From positions 4,419,450 to 4,483,449 of the forward strand of contig NZ_CM001484.1 in NCBI RefSeq assembly GCF_000243395.2: 64,000 nt of DNA, read 5' to 3'. Below, piece by piece: positions 40,651 through 49,088 of the stretch; position 1 is the stretch's first letter; each line of letters begins with the position of its first letter. Source of the DNA: Saccharomonospora glauca K62 (GTDB lineage Bacteria > Actinomycetota > Actinomycetes > Mycobacteriales > Pseudonocardiaceae). A program made the position numbers and the translations under genes. Below the pieces are notes generated by a model. That model had not been told where the DNA came from. It made no database searches and saw only the letters and a list, made by a program, of their open reading frames with translations.

Positions 40651-41340
40651 TCAGTTCTGGCTGATCCACTGCCCCGTGGTCGCGTCGATGCGAGCCACGC
40701 CCTCCAACGGCTGGGAGACGGCCCACTCGCTGTCGGTGCTCGTCGCACCGGTCGGGCTGGCGCTGTCGACTTCGACCCACTCTCCGTCCCCGGAGTGCTC
40801 GTAGGTCACCGCGTTGCCCTGACTGTCGATCTCCGTCGCGACGTCGGCCTCGCCGTCGCCGTCCACGTCGGTGAACGCCAGCGTGGTGCCGTCGTCGGTG
40901 GTGACCACTGCGGTGTCGTTCACGCCGTCGTGGTCGGTGTCCACCGTGGCGGGCCCCACCTCCAGATCCTCATCGCCCAGATCCGCCGTGATCACGCCGC
41001 CCATGCCGGTCTGTGTCTCGGCACTGTCGTCCCCGACGGAGACGCCTCCCGAGATGTCGACCCACTCGCCGGTCGACTCGTCGTACTCGGCGGCGGCCAC
41101 GACGTCCCCTTGCGCGTCCACCGCGAGGTACCCGTCGGCGTCGCCGTCGCCGTCTTCGTCGATGAACGCCTGCGCCGAGCCGTCCTCGTGCTCGATGACG
41201 GCGGTGTCGGCGACACCGTCCCCGTCGATGTCTAAGTTGATCTCCGCCGAGTACTCCTCGCCCCCAACGGTGATCAGCAGGTCGTCGGACGTCTCCTCGG
41301 GGCCCGCGGCCCCGGCCCCAGTACCATCGTCAGCCCACAC
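40651..41340 (-). CDS. acidic protein with four EF-hand/dockerin-like calcium loops
   Basis: A 229-residue, strongly acidic protein. Four Asp-rich loops occur as two pairs: DIDGDGVADTAVIEH with DEDGDGDADGYL, and DTDHDGVNDTAVV with DVDGDGEADVATEID. Each is D-x-D-x-D-G, as in dockerin or thrombospondin-3-type Ca2+ sites. Between them are YDESTGEWVDISGG-like strands, and the C-terminus ends DATTGQWISQN. No signal peptide or membrane helix is seen, which is odd for calcium loops; it may be exported by a type-VII or other route, or act inside the cell. GTG at 41340 follows GGAGGGGGAG. Similar actinobacterial proteins are called DUF6802. Confidence 0.75.
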   Translation of the reverse strand: MWADDGTGAGAAGPEETSDDLLITVGGEEYSAEINLDIDGDGVADTAVIEHEDGSAQAFIDEDGDGDADGYLAVDAQGDVVAAAEYDESTGEWVDISGGVSVGDDSAETQTGMGGVITADLGDEDLEVGPATVDTDHDGVNDTAVVTTDDGTTLAFTDVDGDGEADVATEIDSQGNAVTYEHSGDGEWVEVDSASPTGATSTDSEWAVSQPLEGVARIDATTGQWISQN

Positions 41341-41463
41341 TGGCGTTACTCCCCCTCCGGTCAGGGCACGGCTTTCTCGCTGTTCGCTTGTTAAGACTCA
41401 CCGTAGGCACATTCGGTTCCCGAACCAAGGGCGTGGCGTTTCCGTGGCAGCTCCCTGCCCCGC

Positions 41464-43317
41464 TCAGCTCTGCCGCGGTCGATCACGCAACGCCCTGATA
41501 CGGCGGAGGAAACCCTCGGCCTGCTGGATGCCCTCCCGGACCTCCTTGGCCCGGCGCGACACCTGGGCCAGCTTCCGCGCCCGCTCCTTCTCGTCCAGCT
41601 TGATCGTGGCGTCGAGTTCCTTCAGCTCGGCCTCGATGGCCTCGATCCGCCTGCTCAGCGCGTCGTCCAGCGCGAGAGCGAGTTGCTGTTCGGCCTCGAT
41701 GAGCTGCTCGGCGACGAGTTGGTCGAGCGTCGAGCGAGCCTCCGCGATCGACTCGATGAGCCACTGCTTGGCGTGCTGCTTGTCCGCGGCGTGGCGGCGG
41801 GTGCGCGCCATCCACCATCCCGCGCCCAGCCCGATGGCGATCGTGGCCGGGAGCACCACGGGGGTGAACAGAGCCGCGCTGAGGAAGGGAGCCGCGACCA
41901 GCTTGGCCGCGCCCGCACCCCCGGACACCCCCATGAACACGAGCAGCTTGTCCTCGGCCGTGGGCGGTCGCTTGTCCGGCGGCCGGAGCGTCACCGAAGG
42001 CCCCGTCCCACGCGCGAGCTGGCCCCGGATCACGGCGAGTTCCTCGGGCGAGAACAGATCGGCCAACACGGCCTCGGCGACCTGGTTGACCCGCTGCGCG
42101 AGCAGTCCCGACACCTGTTGCGACATCGCCTGCAACGAGGCGTCGACCTGTTGGGGAAGCGCGGCCAGTTCCTCGCGGTTCGCCGCGTCGATGCGCTGCC
42201 GGAAGTGTGCCTGCGCCTCCCGCATCTGCCTGCTGACCTCGTGGCCCAGGTCCACGCGAGCGCGCTGCACCTCGCCACGCATCCGAAGCTGCCACCCCTT
42301 CGTGGAGGAGCGTCGTTCGGAGACGAGTTGGTCGCGGCGCTCGCGCAGCTTGGTGGCCTCCGACTCACCGGAGGTCAGCGCCCGCTCCCGCGCGGCCAAC
42401 TTCGCCTGCTGCTCGCCCAGCGCACTCGCCAGCGCCCGCAGCGTGTTCGCCTCGCCCAGCATGGCCGACCGCCCCACCAGCAGCTCCTGCAACGCGGTCT
42501 GCAACTCGGCGATCCCCGACTTCTCCCGCAACATGGCCGCGGCCTGCTCGTTCGGCGCCTTGGCCGCCATCTCGAACATCCGTGCCGACACCGGGTGGAA
42601 CGGCGACTCCGCGAACCTCGGCGCGTGCTCGGCGAGCAGCTTCCGGTCGGCGTCGAGGATCTGTCGCCAGCCCCGGAACTGGTCGGTCTTCGACAACGCG
42701 AAGACCACGGTCTCGACGCGTTCGGCCATCGTCGACAGGAAGTTCAGCTCCGGCGACGTGAACGGAGCCGAGGCGTCGACCACGAACAGCAACGCGGTGG
42801 CTCCCGCCGCCGCCTCCATGGCGAGTTCGCCGTGGGCGGAGTCGAGCCCGCCGACACCCGGCGTGTCCACCACGCTGATGCGCTCCAGCAGCGGAACCGG
42901 GCCGCTCACCTCGACGTAGCGGGGCGGAAGCTGCCCTTCCGGCAGCTCGTGGCGCGCGCACACCCAGCGGGGGAGTTCGTCGAGTCCGAACTCGACCGGC
43001 GCCAGCTGTCCCGGATAGCACGCCTTCGCCCGCCATTCGGCGGCATGTTCGAACACCAGGTAGGTGGCCGTGGCGACCTCGGCCTCCACCGGCGACAGCC
43101 CCGGCTGCGCCAACAGGGCGTTGACCAACGAGCTCTTGCCCCGGTTGGTCTCGCCGACCACCACGACCGACGGCTTCTCCGTTCTCGCGCCGCGCTGGTC
43201 CTCGACCCACTTGGCCGCCCGGGGGTCGAGGTCTCGTAACAGCGCGAGCAGAGACTCGCGTGCCTTCTTCACCTGCGCCGGCAGGCTCGGTTTGCCGATC
43301 GAGGGTGCCGTGCTCAC
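41464..43317 (-). CDS. dynamin-like GTPase A (IniA/IniC-like)
   Basis: A 617-residue dynamin-superfamily GTPase. G1 is VVGETNRGKSSLVNALL, G3 ISVVDTPGVGGLDS and G4 FALSKTDQFRG; G2 is the Thr in ATATYLVFE. A long helical stalk (~290-450) with coiled-coil character follows, then a hydrophobic paddle (~455-505: FMGVSGGAGAAKLVAAPFLS ... IAIGLGAGWWMAR) and a C-terminal helix (~510-617). This fits a membrane-remodelling bacterial dynamin. IniA-type proteins repair drug-damaged membranes. TAAGGT lies 8 nt before the GTG, so it has its own promoter inside the cluster. The gene is 46 bases after the GrpE-like gene. Confidence 0.88.
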   Translation of the reverse strand: MSTAPSIGKPSLPAQVKKARESLLALLRDLDPRAAKWVEDQRGARTEKPSVVVVGETNRGKSSLVNALLAQPGLSPVEAEVATATYLVFEHAAEWRAKACYPGQLAPVEFGLDELPRWVCARHELPEGQLPPRYVEVSGPVPLLERISVVDTPGVGGLDSAHGELAMEAAAGATALLFVVDASAPFTSPELNFLSTMAERVETVVFALSKTDQFRGWRQILDADRKLLAEHAPRFAESPFHPVSARMFEMAAKAPNEQAAAMLREKSGIAELQTALQELLVGRSAMLGEANTLRALASALGEQQAKLAARERALTSGESEATKLRERRDQLVSERRSSTKGWQLRMRGEVQRARVDLGHEVSRQMREAQAHFRQRIDAANREELAALPQQVDASLQAMSQQVSGLLAQRVNQVAEAVLADLFSPEELAVIRGQLARGTGPSVTLRPPDKRPPTAEDKLLVFMGVSGGAGAAKLVAAPFLSAALFTPVVLPATIAIGLGAGWWMARTRRHAADKQHAKQWLIESIAEARSTLDQLVAEQLIEAEQQLALALDDALSRRIEAIEAELKELDATIKLDEKERARKLAQVSRRAKEVREGIQQAEGFLRRIRALRDRPRQS

Positions 43318-43325
43318 GAGCCGAG

Positions 43326-43331
43326 ACCTTA
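43326..43331 (-). promoter_or_regulatory. -10 box, internal promoter of dynamin A
   Basis: TAAGGT on the minus strand, 8 nt before GTG at 43317. Confidence 0.4.
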
Positions 43332-43363
43332 TCGTGGCACCGCCCCGGCCCGTGGCGAAACCG

Positions 43364-43855
43364 TCAGCGCCGCGTGTACACGGTGACGACCGGCGCTCTC
43401 AGCAGCCGGTCATGATCGACGAAACCCACCACCTCCGTCTCCGCGACGGTGCCTTCGAGGGCCGCGTCGTCGGTCGGCACGGCACCTCCCGCCTCGTGCA
43501 CGGAAGGGTCGAAACGCTGGCCGTCGGGTCGCATGGCATGAACTCCGACGCCGGCGAGCCCCTGCTCGATGCGTTCGGCGACCCCGCCGCTGCGGGCCCG
43601 GTCCATCGCGTAGAGGCAGAGCTGGATGAGGGCATGACGATCAGCGAGCGCCTGTTCGTGGTCGATCGGCGCGGAAGTTACTCCCACGGGTTCCACGCCG
43701 GACTTCGACGCGACGGGCCGTGGCATGGTTCCCGATGTCCCGCTGTCGGAGCAACGGTGCGCGGGAAGCGGGATGCGCCCCGTGGGGGTGTCCTCGTCGA
43801 GTGGGTCGGCCGGGACGTGCGAACCATCGCCGTGGGCCGTCGTGTCGGCGCTCAC
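43364..43855 (-). CDS. GrpE-like nucleotide-exchange factor
   Basis: A 163-residue protein. The first ~65 residues are disordered and Asp/Pro-rich. Residues ~70-163 form a GrpE-like domain: a helix (EQALADRHALIQLCLYAMDR) followed by the GrpE beta-domain signature GQRFDPSVHEAGGAV, then VAETEVVGFVDHDRLLRAPV, as at the end of GrpE. The long N-terminal GrpE helix is missing or very short, so dimerisation would differ. GTG at 43855 overlaps the dynamin B stop (GTGA) and follows GGGGAGG at 5 nt. No Hsp70 gene lies in the window. It may release nucleotide from an Hsp70 or from the neighbouring GTPases. Confidence 0.8.
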   Translation of the reverse strand: MSADTTAHGDGSHVPADPLDEDTPTGRIPLPAHRCSDSGTSGTMPRPVASKSGVEPVGVTSAPIDHEQALADRHALIQLCLYAMDRARSGGVAERIEQGLAGVGVHAMRPDGQRFDPSVHEAGGAVPTDDAALEGTVAETEVVGFVDHDRLLRAPVVTVYTRR

Positions 43856-45453
43856 CGGGCCTCCCCGGAAGCCTTCAGTTGTTGCCAGATCAGGAAGTAG
43901 GCCCGGTGGACCACGTGCGCGACGCGGCTCTGCGCCGGTGTCGCGCCGAACGAGGCGAACGAACGCCACCAGCCGGCCCGCTCCAACGCATACGTCGCCA
44001 GCTCGGCCGGGGACCCGCCGGGCTTGCCGAGCTGCGCCGCGATGTCGGCGTTGCTGCCCACCCGCAGCACTTCCTCCACGAGGTCCTCGGGCATCTCCAC
44101 GGCCCCCGACGTCACCAGCGTCAACGCCTCCAGCACACGCAACTGATGCGCCTCCGGCTTGGCGAGCAACACCTCGATGGCGTCGTGCACCCGCTGTCGT
44201 TCCGCCGCGTCACCCGCCGCGTGGGCCAACGCCGTGACCGAGGCCAGCGCCGCCGCGGCCTTGATGCCGTCCGCCCGCGCGGCGAACACCGTGTTCAACC
44301 TCGCCCGCACGGCCGCGAGCCCGGAGGCGTCGAGCAACAGTCGGCGCAGCGCGCCCGCGGTGATGTCGGGTTGCTCACGTACCGCCTCGACCGCGCGCCG
44401 GATGCCGTAGAGGTCGAGCTTCTCCAACAGCCGCGCCCGCACCCCGGCGGGAACGTCACACTCCCAGCTGGTGAACATGTCCGCCGACAGCAGCATGACG
44501 TCGAGCGCGTCGTCGTCCAGCTCCGCGAGCTGACGCAGCGCCTCGGCGTCGGCCGAGGTGAACAACCCGGCCTCCGCCGACTCGGCGATGAGGCCGATGA
44601 CGGGCAGCACGTCGGCCACCCTGGGCTTCAACATGTCGGCCTGTTTCTTCGCCAGCAGCGTCGCGGCTCGCCAGACGTCTCCGTCGGAGCCCTCCACGGT
44701 CTCGGCCACGATCGTGTCGGCCTTGTTCAGTACCGCGATGGCGTTGACCGGGCCCGCCTCCCGGCTGGCCGTGGCCGCTGTGAACGCCGCGAGCGCCTGC
44801 TCGTCGTCGGCCCGCAACCCCTGCGTCATCACGTAGAGCACCGCCTCGGCACCCGCCACCGCGTTGCGCGAGGTCTCGTCGAGCTCCCCGACGTCGGAGT
44901 CCTCGTCGGAGTCGTCTCCCTTCGCGCTCTCCCGCGCGGCGCTCAACAGGTGTTCGGTGCGCTCGACCGACGCGGCGTCGAGCGAACCGAGCCCCGGCGT
45001 GTCGATCACGGTCATGTGCTGCAGGGCCGCGTTGGTGAGGTAGGCCTCGATGTGCGAGACGGTGTCGATGTCGACACCCAGCTCCGCCGGGATCATGCCG
45101 TCCGGCGCGAACGGCAGCACCTGCTTGCGGCCGTCCTTGAACACCACCTCGATGCGGTCGACGGTGCCGTACTGGAAACGCGTCACCAGGCGCGTGCACT
45201 CGCCGATGTCGGTGGGAGCCACCCTCCGTCCGATGAGGGCGTTGACGAGCGTGGACTTCCCCGACTTGATGCGGCCCGCCACGGCTACCTGCAACGGCGC
45301 GCCGAGTCGGCGCAACACCTGCGCGAACCCCGCCGCCGTTCGTGGCGACACCTGCGACTGCAACCGTCGGCACAGGTTGGCCACCGACGCCGACAGCGGC
45401 CCCGCGAGCCTGCCGCCCTGTTCCATCGCGCTCACTGCTGCCCCCTGTGTCAC
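43852..45453 (-). CDS. dynamin-like GTPase B (IniC-like)
   Basis: A 533-residue dynamin-superfamily GTPase. G1 VAVAGRIKSGKSTLVNALIG, G2 in GECTRLVTRFQYG, G3 MTVIDTPGLGSLDA and G4 AIAVLNKADTIVAE are clear. An acidic insert (KGDDSDEDSDVGELDE) lies in the GTPase domain. The helical stalk follows, without an obvious hydrophobic paddle, so it likely needs the partner protein for membrane binding. Start GTG 45453; GTG at 45435 follows AGGGGG and may be the true start. It is the first gene of a dynamin-GrpE-dynamin cluster and lies 28 bases after the SDR gene. Confidence 0.88.
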   Translation of the reverse strand: MTQGAAVSAMEQGGRLAGPLSASVANLCRRLQSQVSPRTAAGFAQVLRRLGAPLQVAVAGRIKSGKSTLVNALIGRRVAPTDIGECTRLVTRFQYGTVDRIEVVFKDGRKQVLPFAPDGMIPAELGVDIDTVSHIEAYLTNAALQHMTVIDTPGLGSLDAASVERTEHLLSAARESAKGDDSDEDSDVGELDETSRNAVAGAEAVLYVMTQGLRADDEQALAAFTAATASREAGPVNAIAVLNKADTIVAETVEGSDGDVWRAATLLAKKQADMLKPRVADVLPVIGLIAESAEAGLFTSADAEALRQLAELDDDALDVMLLSADMFTSWECDVPAGVRARLLEKLDLYGIRRAVEAVREQPDITAGALRRLLLDASGLAAVRARLNTVFAARADGIKAAAALASVTALAHAAGDAAERQRVHDAIEVLLAKPEAHQLRVLEALTLVTSGAVEMPEDLVEEVLRVGSNADIAAQLGKPGGSPAELATYALERAGWWRSFASFGATPAQSRVAHVVHRAYFLIWQQLKASGEAR

Positions 45454-45481
45454 GAGAGCATCTTGTCACGCGACGGACGAC

Positions 45482-46414
45482 TCAGCGGTAAGGCGAGGGG
45501 TCCACTGTGAGCGGATCACGACCGGCCTCGAAGACCTCGGCGAAGTACCGTCCGAAATCCGGCCTGCTGCCGTCGACGTCGGTGATGCCGTAGGTGCGCG
45601 CCAGGGTCCACGAGGCGAGCGTGCGCCCGGCGAACCGTTCGACCTCGGGGTCGGCCACCAGCGCGGCGACCCCACGGGCCAGGTAGTACGGCGTCTCCGA
45701 CACGGCGAACTCCGGCCGCTCGTCGGTGATCGCGTCACGCCAGTTGTCCTCGGTGACGCCGAAGAGATCGAGCATCGCCTCCGAGCGGAGGAAGCCCGGC
45801 GTCACCGCCAACGCCGTGCACCCGTGCTCGGCGAGCTTCGGGGCCATCGCCCTCGCGATCGCCCGTACCCCGCACTTGACGAGGTAGTACGGCAACGCCG
45901 CGCCGTGGACGGTGTCGTCGTCGCCGTCGGTGACCTCCACGAGCAGCCCTCCGGGACGCCGCACCAGCAGTGGCAACAGCCGGTGCAACGCGATCAGGTG
46001 GGTGTCCAGCCCGTTGCGCATGAGCGTCAGGACGTCACCGAGGTCCGACTCCCAGTACGGGCTGACGTGGTCGGCGTAGCGGTCGCCGCCCCACACGTCG
46101 TCGACCAGGATGTCGAGGCTTCCCTCGGAGGCCACGTGTTCGGCGAGGGCGTCGACGTCCGACACGGACGTGAAGTCGCACCGCACGGGGATGCCACGGC
46201 CGCCCGCCGCGGTGACGAGTTCGGCGGTCTCCTCGATCGTCTCGGGCCGGGCCAGCACGGAGGGGTTGCCTCGCGTGCTCCGGCCCGCGACGAACACGGT
46301 GGCGCCCGCACGCCCGAGCTCGACCGCGATCGCGCGCCCGCATCCCCTGGTCGCGCCGGTGACCACCGCCACCTTGCCGTCCAGAGCGGCATTCGAACCG
46401 CTCGCCGTGGTCAT
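45482..46414 (-). CDS. SDR-family oxidoreductase
   Basis: A 310-residue short-chain dehydrogenase. Cofactor motif KVAVVTGATRGCGRAIAVEL with Arg at VAGRSTRG favours NADP. The Asn/Ser region LDILVDDVWGGDRYADHVSP and the active-site block PGGLLVEVTDGDDDTVHGAA-PYYLVKCG show Tyr-x-x-x-Lys (YYLVK), but the usual catalytic Ser is not obvious. ATG at 46414 overlaps the TetR stop (ATGA). Coexpressed with the TetR gene upstream and probably controlled by it. Substrate unknown. Confidence 0.88.
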   Translation of the reverse strand: MTTASGSNAALDGKVAVVTGATRGCGRAIAVELGRAGATVFVAGRSTRGNPSVLARPETIEETAELVTAAGGRGIPVRCDFTSVSDVDALAEHVASEGSLDILVDDVWGGDRYADHVSPYWESDLGDVLTLMRNGLDTHLIALHRLLPLLVRRPGGLLVEVTDGDDDTVHGAALPYYLVKCGVRAIARAMAPKLAEHGCTALAVTPGFLRSEAMLDLFGVTEDNWRDAITDERPEFAVSETPYYLARGVAALVADPEVERFAGRTLASWTLARTYGITDVDGSRPDFGRYFAEVFEAGRDPLTVDPSPYR

Positions 46415-46992
46415 TCCCACCAACTCCTCGTGATCGCGTCGATGTCTCGGTTCAAGCGCGTGACCAGGTCGCCACGAGGCCGGATCGACCAGTCGATCGC
46501 GGCGCCGTTCGCCACGGCCAGCAACACCCGTGCCGCGTGGTCGGGGTCCGGACCTCTCCGGTGCGTCGCGTCCTCCGTGGCTCTACGGAGCACGTCGCGC
46601 AGCGCGTCCTCGACGACGGCGTAGTGCCGGGCGAGCAGTTCCCGCAGGGCCGGGTCGGCCAGGTCCACTCCCAACTGGGCCAGGTGGTTGGCCGCCGAGG
46701 TGGCGTCGCCGAGCCCCGAGTACAACGCCACGAGCGCCGCGCGGGCCGCCTCCCGTGGGGTGGACGCCGCCTCGGCCGCCTCCCGCAGCAGGTCGGTCAC
46801 CCGCTCGGTGGCCCTGGTGCTCAACGCCACCAGCAGACCGTGCTTGGACCCGAAGTGTCCGGCCACGCTACCGACCGAGACACCGGCTCGCTCGGCGACC
46901 TTGGCCAGGGTGAAACCGGGGCCCTCCTGTGCGATGACCGCCGCGGCGGCGTCGAGCAATCGTTGCCGGTCGACTGTGCGAGGTCTGGCCAC
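46411..46992 (-). CDS. TetR-family regulator of the SDR gene
   Basis: A 193-residue TetR repressor. HTH: RQRLLDAAAAVIAQEGPGFT, then KVAERAGVSVGSVAGHFGSK. The C-terminal domain (~75-190) is helical with HLAQLGVDLADPALRELLAR. GTG start at 46992. A perfect 9-bp inverted repeat ends 5 bases before the start, so it should repress itself and, through the overlapping message, the SDR gene. Confidence 0.9.
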   Translation of the reverse strand: MARPRTVDRQRLLDAAAAVIAQEGPGFTLAKVAERAGVSVGSVAGHFGSKHGLLVALSTRATERVTDLLREAAEAASTPREAARAALVALYSGLGDATSAANHLAQLGVDLADPALRELLARHYAVVEDALRDVLRRATEDATHRRGPDPDHAARVLLAVANGAAIDWSIRPRGDLVTRLNRDIDAITRSWWE

Positions 46993-46997
46993 GAGCC

Positions 46998-47021
46998 GTT
47001 ATTGAACCATCATTCAATAAC
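46998..47021. promoter_or_regulatory. TetR autoregulatory operator
   Basis: GTTATTGAA (46998-47006), CCATCA, TTCAATAAC (47013-47021): a perfect 9-bp inverted repeat, AT-rich against the background, 5 bases before the TetR start. Confidence 0.75.
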
Positions 47022-47168
47022 TCTGGCAACCTCGTGCCCGTGCCCTCGTCACGGACACGTACGGGAAGCGGGACCGAGAACTTCAGGGTCGACTCAGGGT
47101 GATCACGGACGCCCCGACGCGATCGCTCGGGCATGCTGGAGGCATACGGGCGAGAGCAAGGAGGACTG

Positions 47169-48116
47169 ATGATCGAGGCAGAAGGCCTCACCAAACGGTA
47201 CGGAAAGACGCTCGCCGTCGACGACCTCTCCTTCAGCGTCTCGCCGGGCAAGGTCACCGGCTTCCTCGGCCCCAACGGGGCGGGGAAGTCCACGACCATG
47301 CGCATGATCCTCGGACTCGACCAGCCCACGTCAGGCCAGGTGCGCATCGCCGGCAAGCGCTACCGGGAACTTCGCCATCCACTTCGGACAGTGGGAGCAC
47401 TGCTGGACGCCAAGTGGGTGCACCCCAACCGTTCGGCGCGCGCCCATCTGACCTGGATGGCGAAGTCCAACCGCATCCCTCGCCGCAGAGTCGACGAGGT
47501 GCTGGAGATCGTCGGACTCACCTCGGTGGCCGACCGCCGCGCGGGCGGGTTCTCGCTCGGGATGTCGCAGCGCCTCGGCATCGCCGCCGCACTGCTGGGC
47601 GATCCCGAGGTCCTGCTGTTCGACGAACCGGTGAACGGCCTCGACCCGGAGGGCATCCTCTGGATCCGCCGCTTCATGCAGCGACTCGCCGCGGAAGGTC
47701 GGACCGTGTTCGTCTCCAGCCACCTGCTGTCGGAGATGGCGCTGACGGCGTCCGAGCTGGTGGTCGTGGGCAAGGGCAAGCTCATCGCGCAGACCAGCAC
47801 CGAGGAGTTCGTCTCACGGGCGTCCGGCTCGGCCGTGAAGGTACGCAGCCCGCAACTCGACGTGCTCGGCAAGGCATTGCGCACCGAGGGCGCCGAGCTC
47901 ACCGACACCGAGGGCGGCCTGCTCGTGTCCGGCCTGACCAGCGAGCGCATCGGCGAGATCGCGTGCGAGCACAACGCGGTGCTGCACGAGCTGTCCCCGC
48001 AGCGAGGTTCGCTCGAACAAGCCTTCATGCGCATCACCGGCGACGCGGTCGAGTACCACGCCGACGCGGGATCGGACCCGGACGACGCCGCCCGCCAACT
48101 GACCACCGCCCCCTGA
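47169..48116 (+). CDS. ABC transporter ATPase (bacitracin/ABC-2 type)
   Basis: A 315-residue ATPase of an ABC-2 exporter. Walker A GFLGPNGAGKSTTMRMI, signature FSLGMSQRLGIAAALL (LSGGQ degenerated to SLGMS, common in this group), Walker B VLLFDEPVNGLDPEG and VSSHLLSEMALTA are in order. The last ~90 residues form an extra domain (SGSAVKVRSPQLDVLGKALR). ATG at 47169 follows AAGGAGGA. The permease gene begins 25 bases after its stop. Confidence 0.92.
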   Translation: MIEAEGLTKRYGKTLAVDDLSFSVSPGKVTGFLGPNGAGKSTTMRMILGLDQPTSGQVRIAGKRYRELRHPLRTVGALLDAKWVHPNRSARAHLTWMAKSNRIPRRRVDEVLEIVGLTSVADRRAGGFSLGMSQRLGIAAALLGDPEVLLFDEPVNGLDPEGILWIRRFMQRLAAEGRTVFVSSHLLSEMALTASELVVVGKGKLIAQTSTEEFVSRASGSAVKVRSPQLDVLGKALRTEGAELTDTEGGLLVSGLTSERIGEIACEHNAVLHELSPQRGSLEQAFMRITGDAVEYHADAGSDPDDAARQLTTAP

Positions 48117-48141
48117 CCGGCCAACTGACGAGGCAAGGACG

Positions 48142-48906
48142 ATGACACTGCTCGCGGTCGAACGCATCAAGCTGCTCTCCACCCGGTCACCGTGGTGGTG
48201 CGCGGTGGCCAGCATCCTGCTGGTCGGCTCCTTCACGGCACTCGTGGTGGGCAGCGCCACGGACGACTTTCCCGTGACCGTGGCCGTCACACAGTACGGC
48301 TACCAGCTCGGACTCGCCGTGATCCTGGTTCTCGGCGCACTGGCCGTGACCACCGAGTACCGCTTCAACACCATTCGCACGACGTTCCAGGCGGTGCCCA
48401 ACCGCACGGCGGTCCTGGTGGCCAAGACCGTCGTGGTGGCGGTGCTCGCGCTGCTGATCGGGGAACTCACCGCGTTCTCGTCGTGGGGCCTGTCGCTGCT
48501 GCTGGCGCCGGAGTACGACCTGGCGCTCGACAGCACCGCCGACTTCGTGAACGTCGCCGGGGTGGGCGTCGTGTTCGCGGTGGCCGCGGTGATCGCCGTG
48601 GCCGTGGGCCTGCTGGTGCGGCACAGCGCGGGAGCCATCTCGCTGCTGATGATCTACACGCTGGCCGCCGAGAGCATGGTGCGGCTCATTCCCGAGATCG
48701 GTGACGACATCTACGAGTGGCTGCCGTTCAACGTCGCGCACAAGTTCCTGACCGGCGACGGCGAGTCCAACAGCGGAGGCAGCGTCATGGGAATGCCGTT
48801 GTCCACCTCGCCGCTGTCTCCCGGTTGGGCATTGGCGTACTTCGCGGGTTTCGCCGTGGTGTTGTTGGCCGTGGCGATCATGACCACGAACAAACGGGAC
48901 GCCTGA
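48142..48906 (+). CDS. ABC-2 type transporter permease
   Basis: A 254-residue membrane protein with six helices of the ABC-2 type. The short N-terminal helix (LAVERIKLLSTRSPWWCAVA) is the elbow helix, and YRFNTIRTTFQAVPNRTAVL is the cytoplasmic coupling helix. The segment LPFNVAHKFLTGDGESNSGG precedes the last helix. Pairs with the preceding ATPase; substrate unknown. A textbook terminator follows. Confidence 0.9.
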   Translation: MTLLAVERIKLLSTRSPWWCAVASILLVGSFTALVVGSATDDFPVTVAVTQYGYQLGLAVILVLGALAVTTEYRFNTIRTTFQAVPNRTAVLVAKTVVVAVLALLIGELTAFSSWGLSLLLAPEYDLALDSTADFVNVAGVGVVFAVAAVIAVAVGLLVRHSAGAISLLMIYTLAAESMVRLIPEIGDDIYEWLPFNVAHKFLTGDGESNSGGSVMGMPLSTSPLSPGWALAYFAGFAVVLLAVAIMTTNKRDA

Positions 48907-48924
48907 AACCGGAAGCGGAATACC

Positions 48925-48966
48925 GACGGTGGGTGCGACTCGGGGGTTCGCACCCACCGTCTTTTT
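48925..48966 (+). terminator. intrinsic terminator after ABC operon
   Basis: GACGGTGGGTGCGA (48925-48938), 9-nt loop, complementary arm 48948-48961, then T5. Confidence 0.9.
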
Positions 48967-49088
48967 GTGCGCCCAATGGGTTAATTACTGGTAAAATGGC
49001 TGTGAGAGCACCCACTGAATGCGGTTGGGGAAGCTGACCACACGCCATAGTGGGTACCTCGGCGTCAGGAAAAGCCCGGAGGTGCCCC

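Noticed and set aside
43364-43969. Longer 201-residue start for the GrpE-like protein
   Set aside because: The extra 38 residues are antisense-like, Arg-rich and overlap dynamin B; the GTG at 43855 has a strong ribosome-binding site and GTGA coupling.
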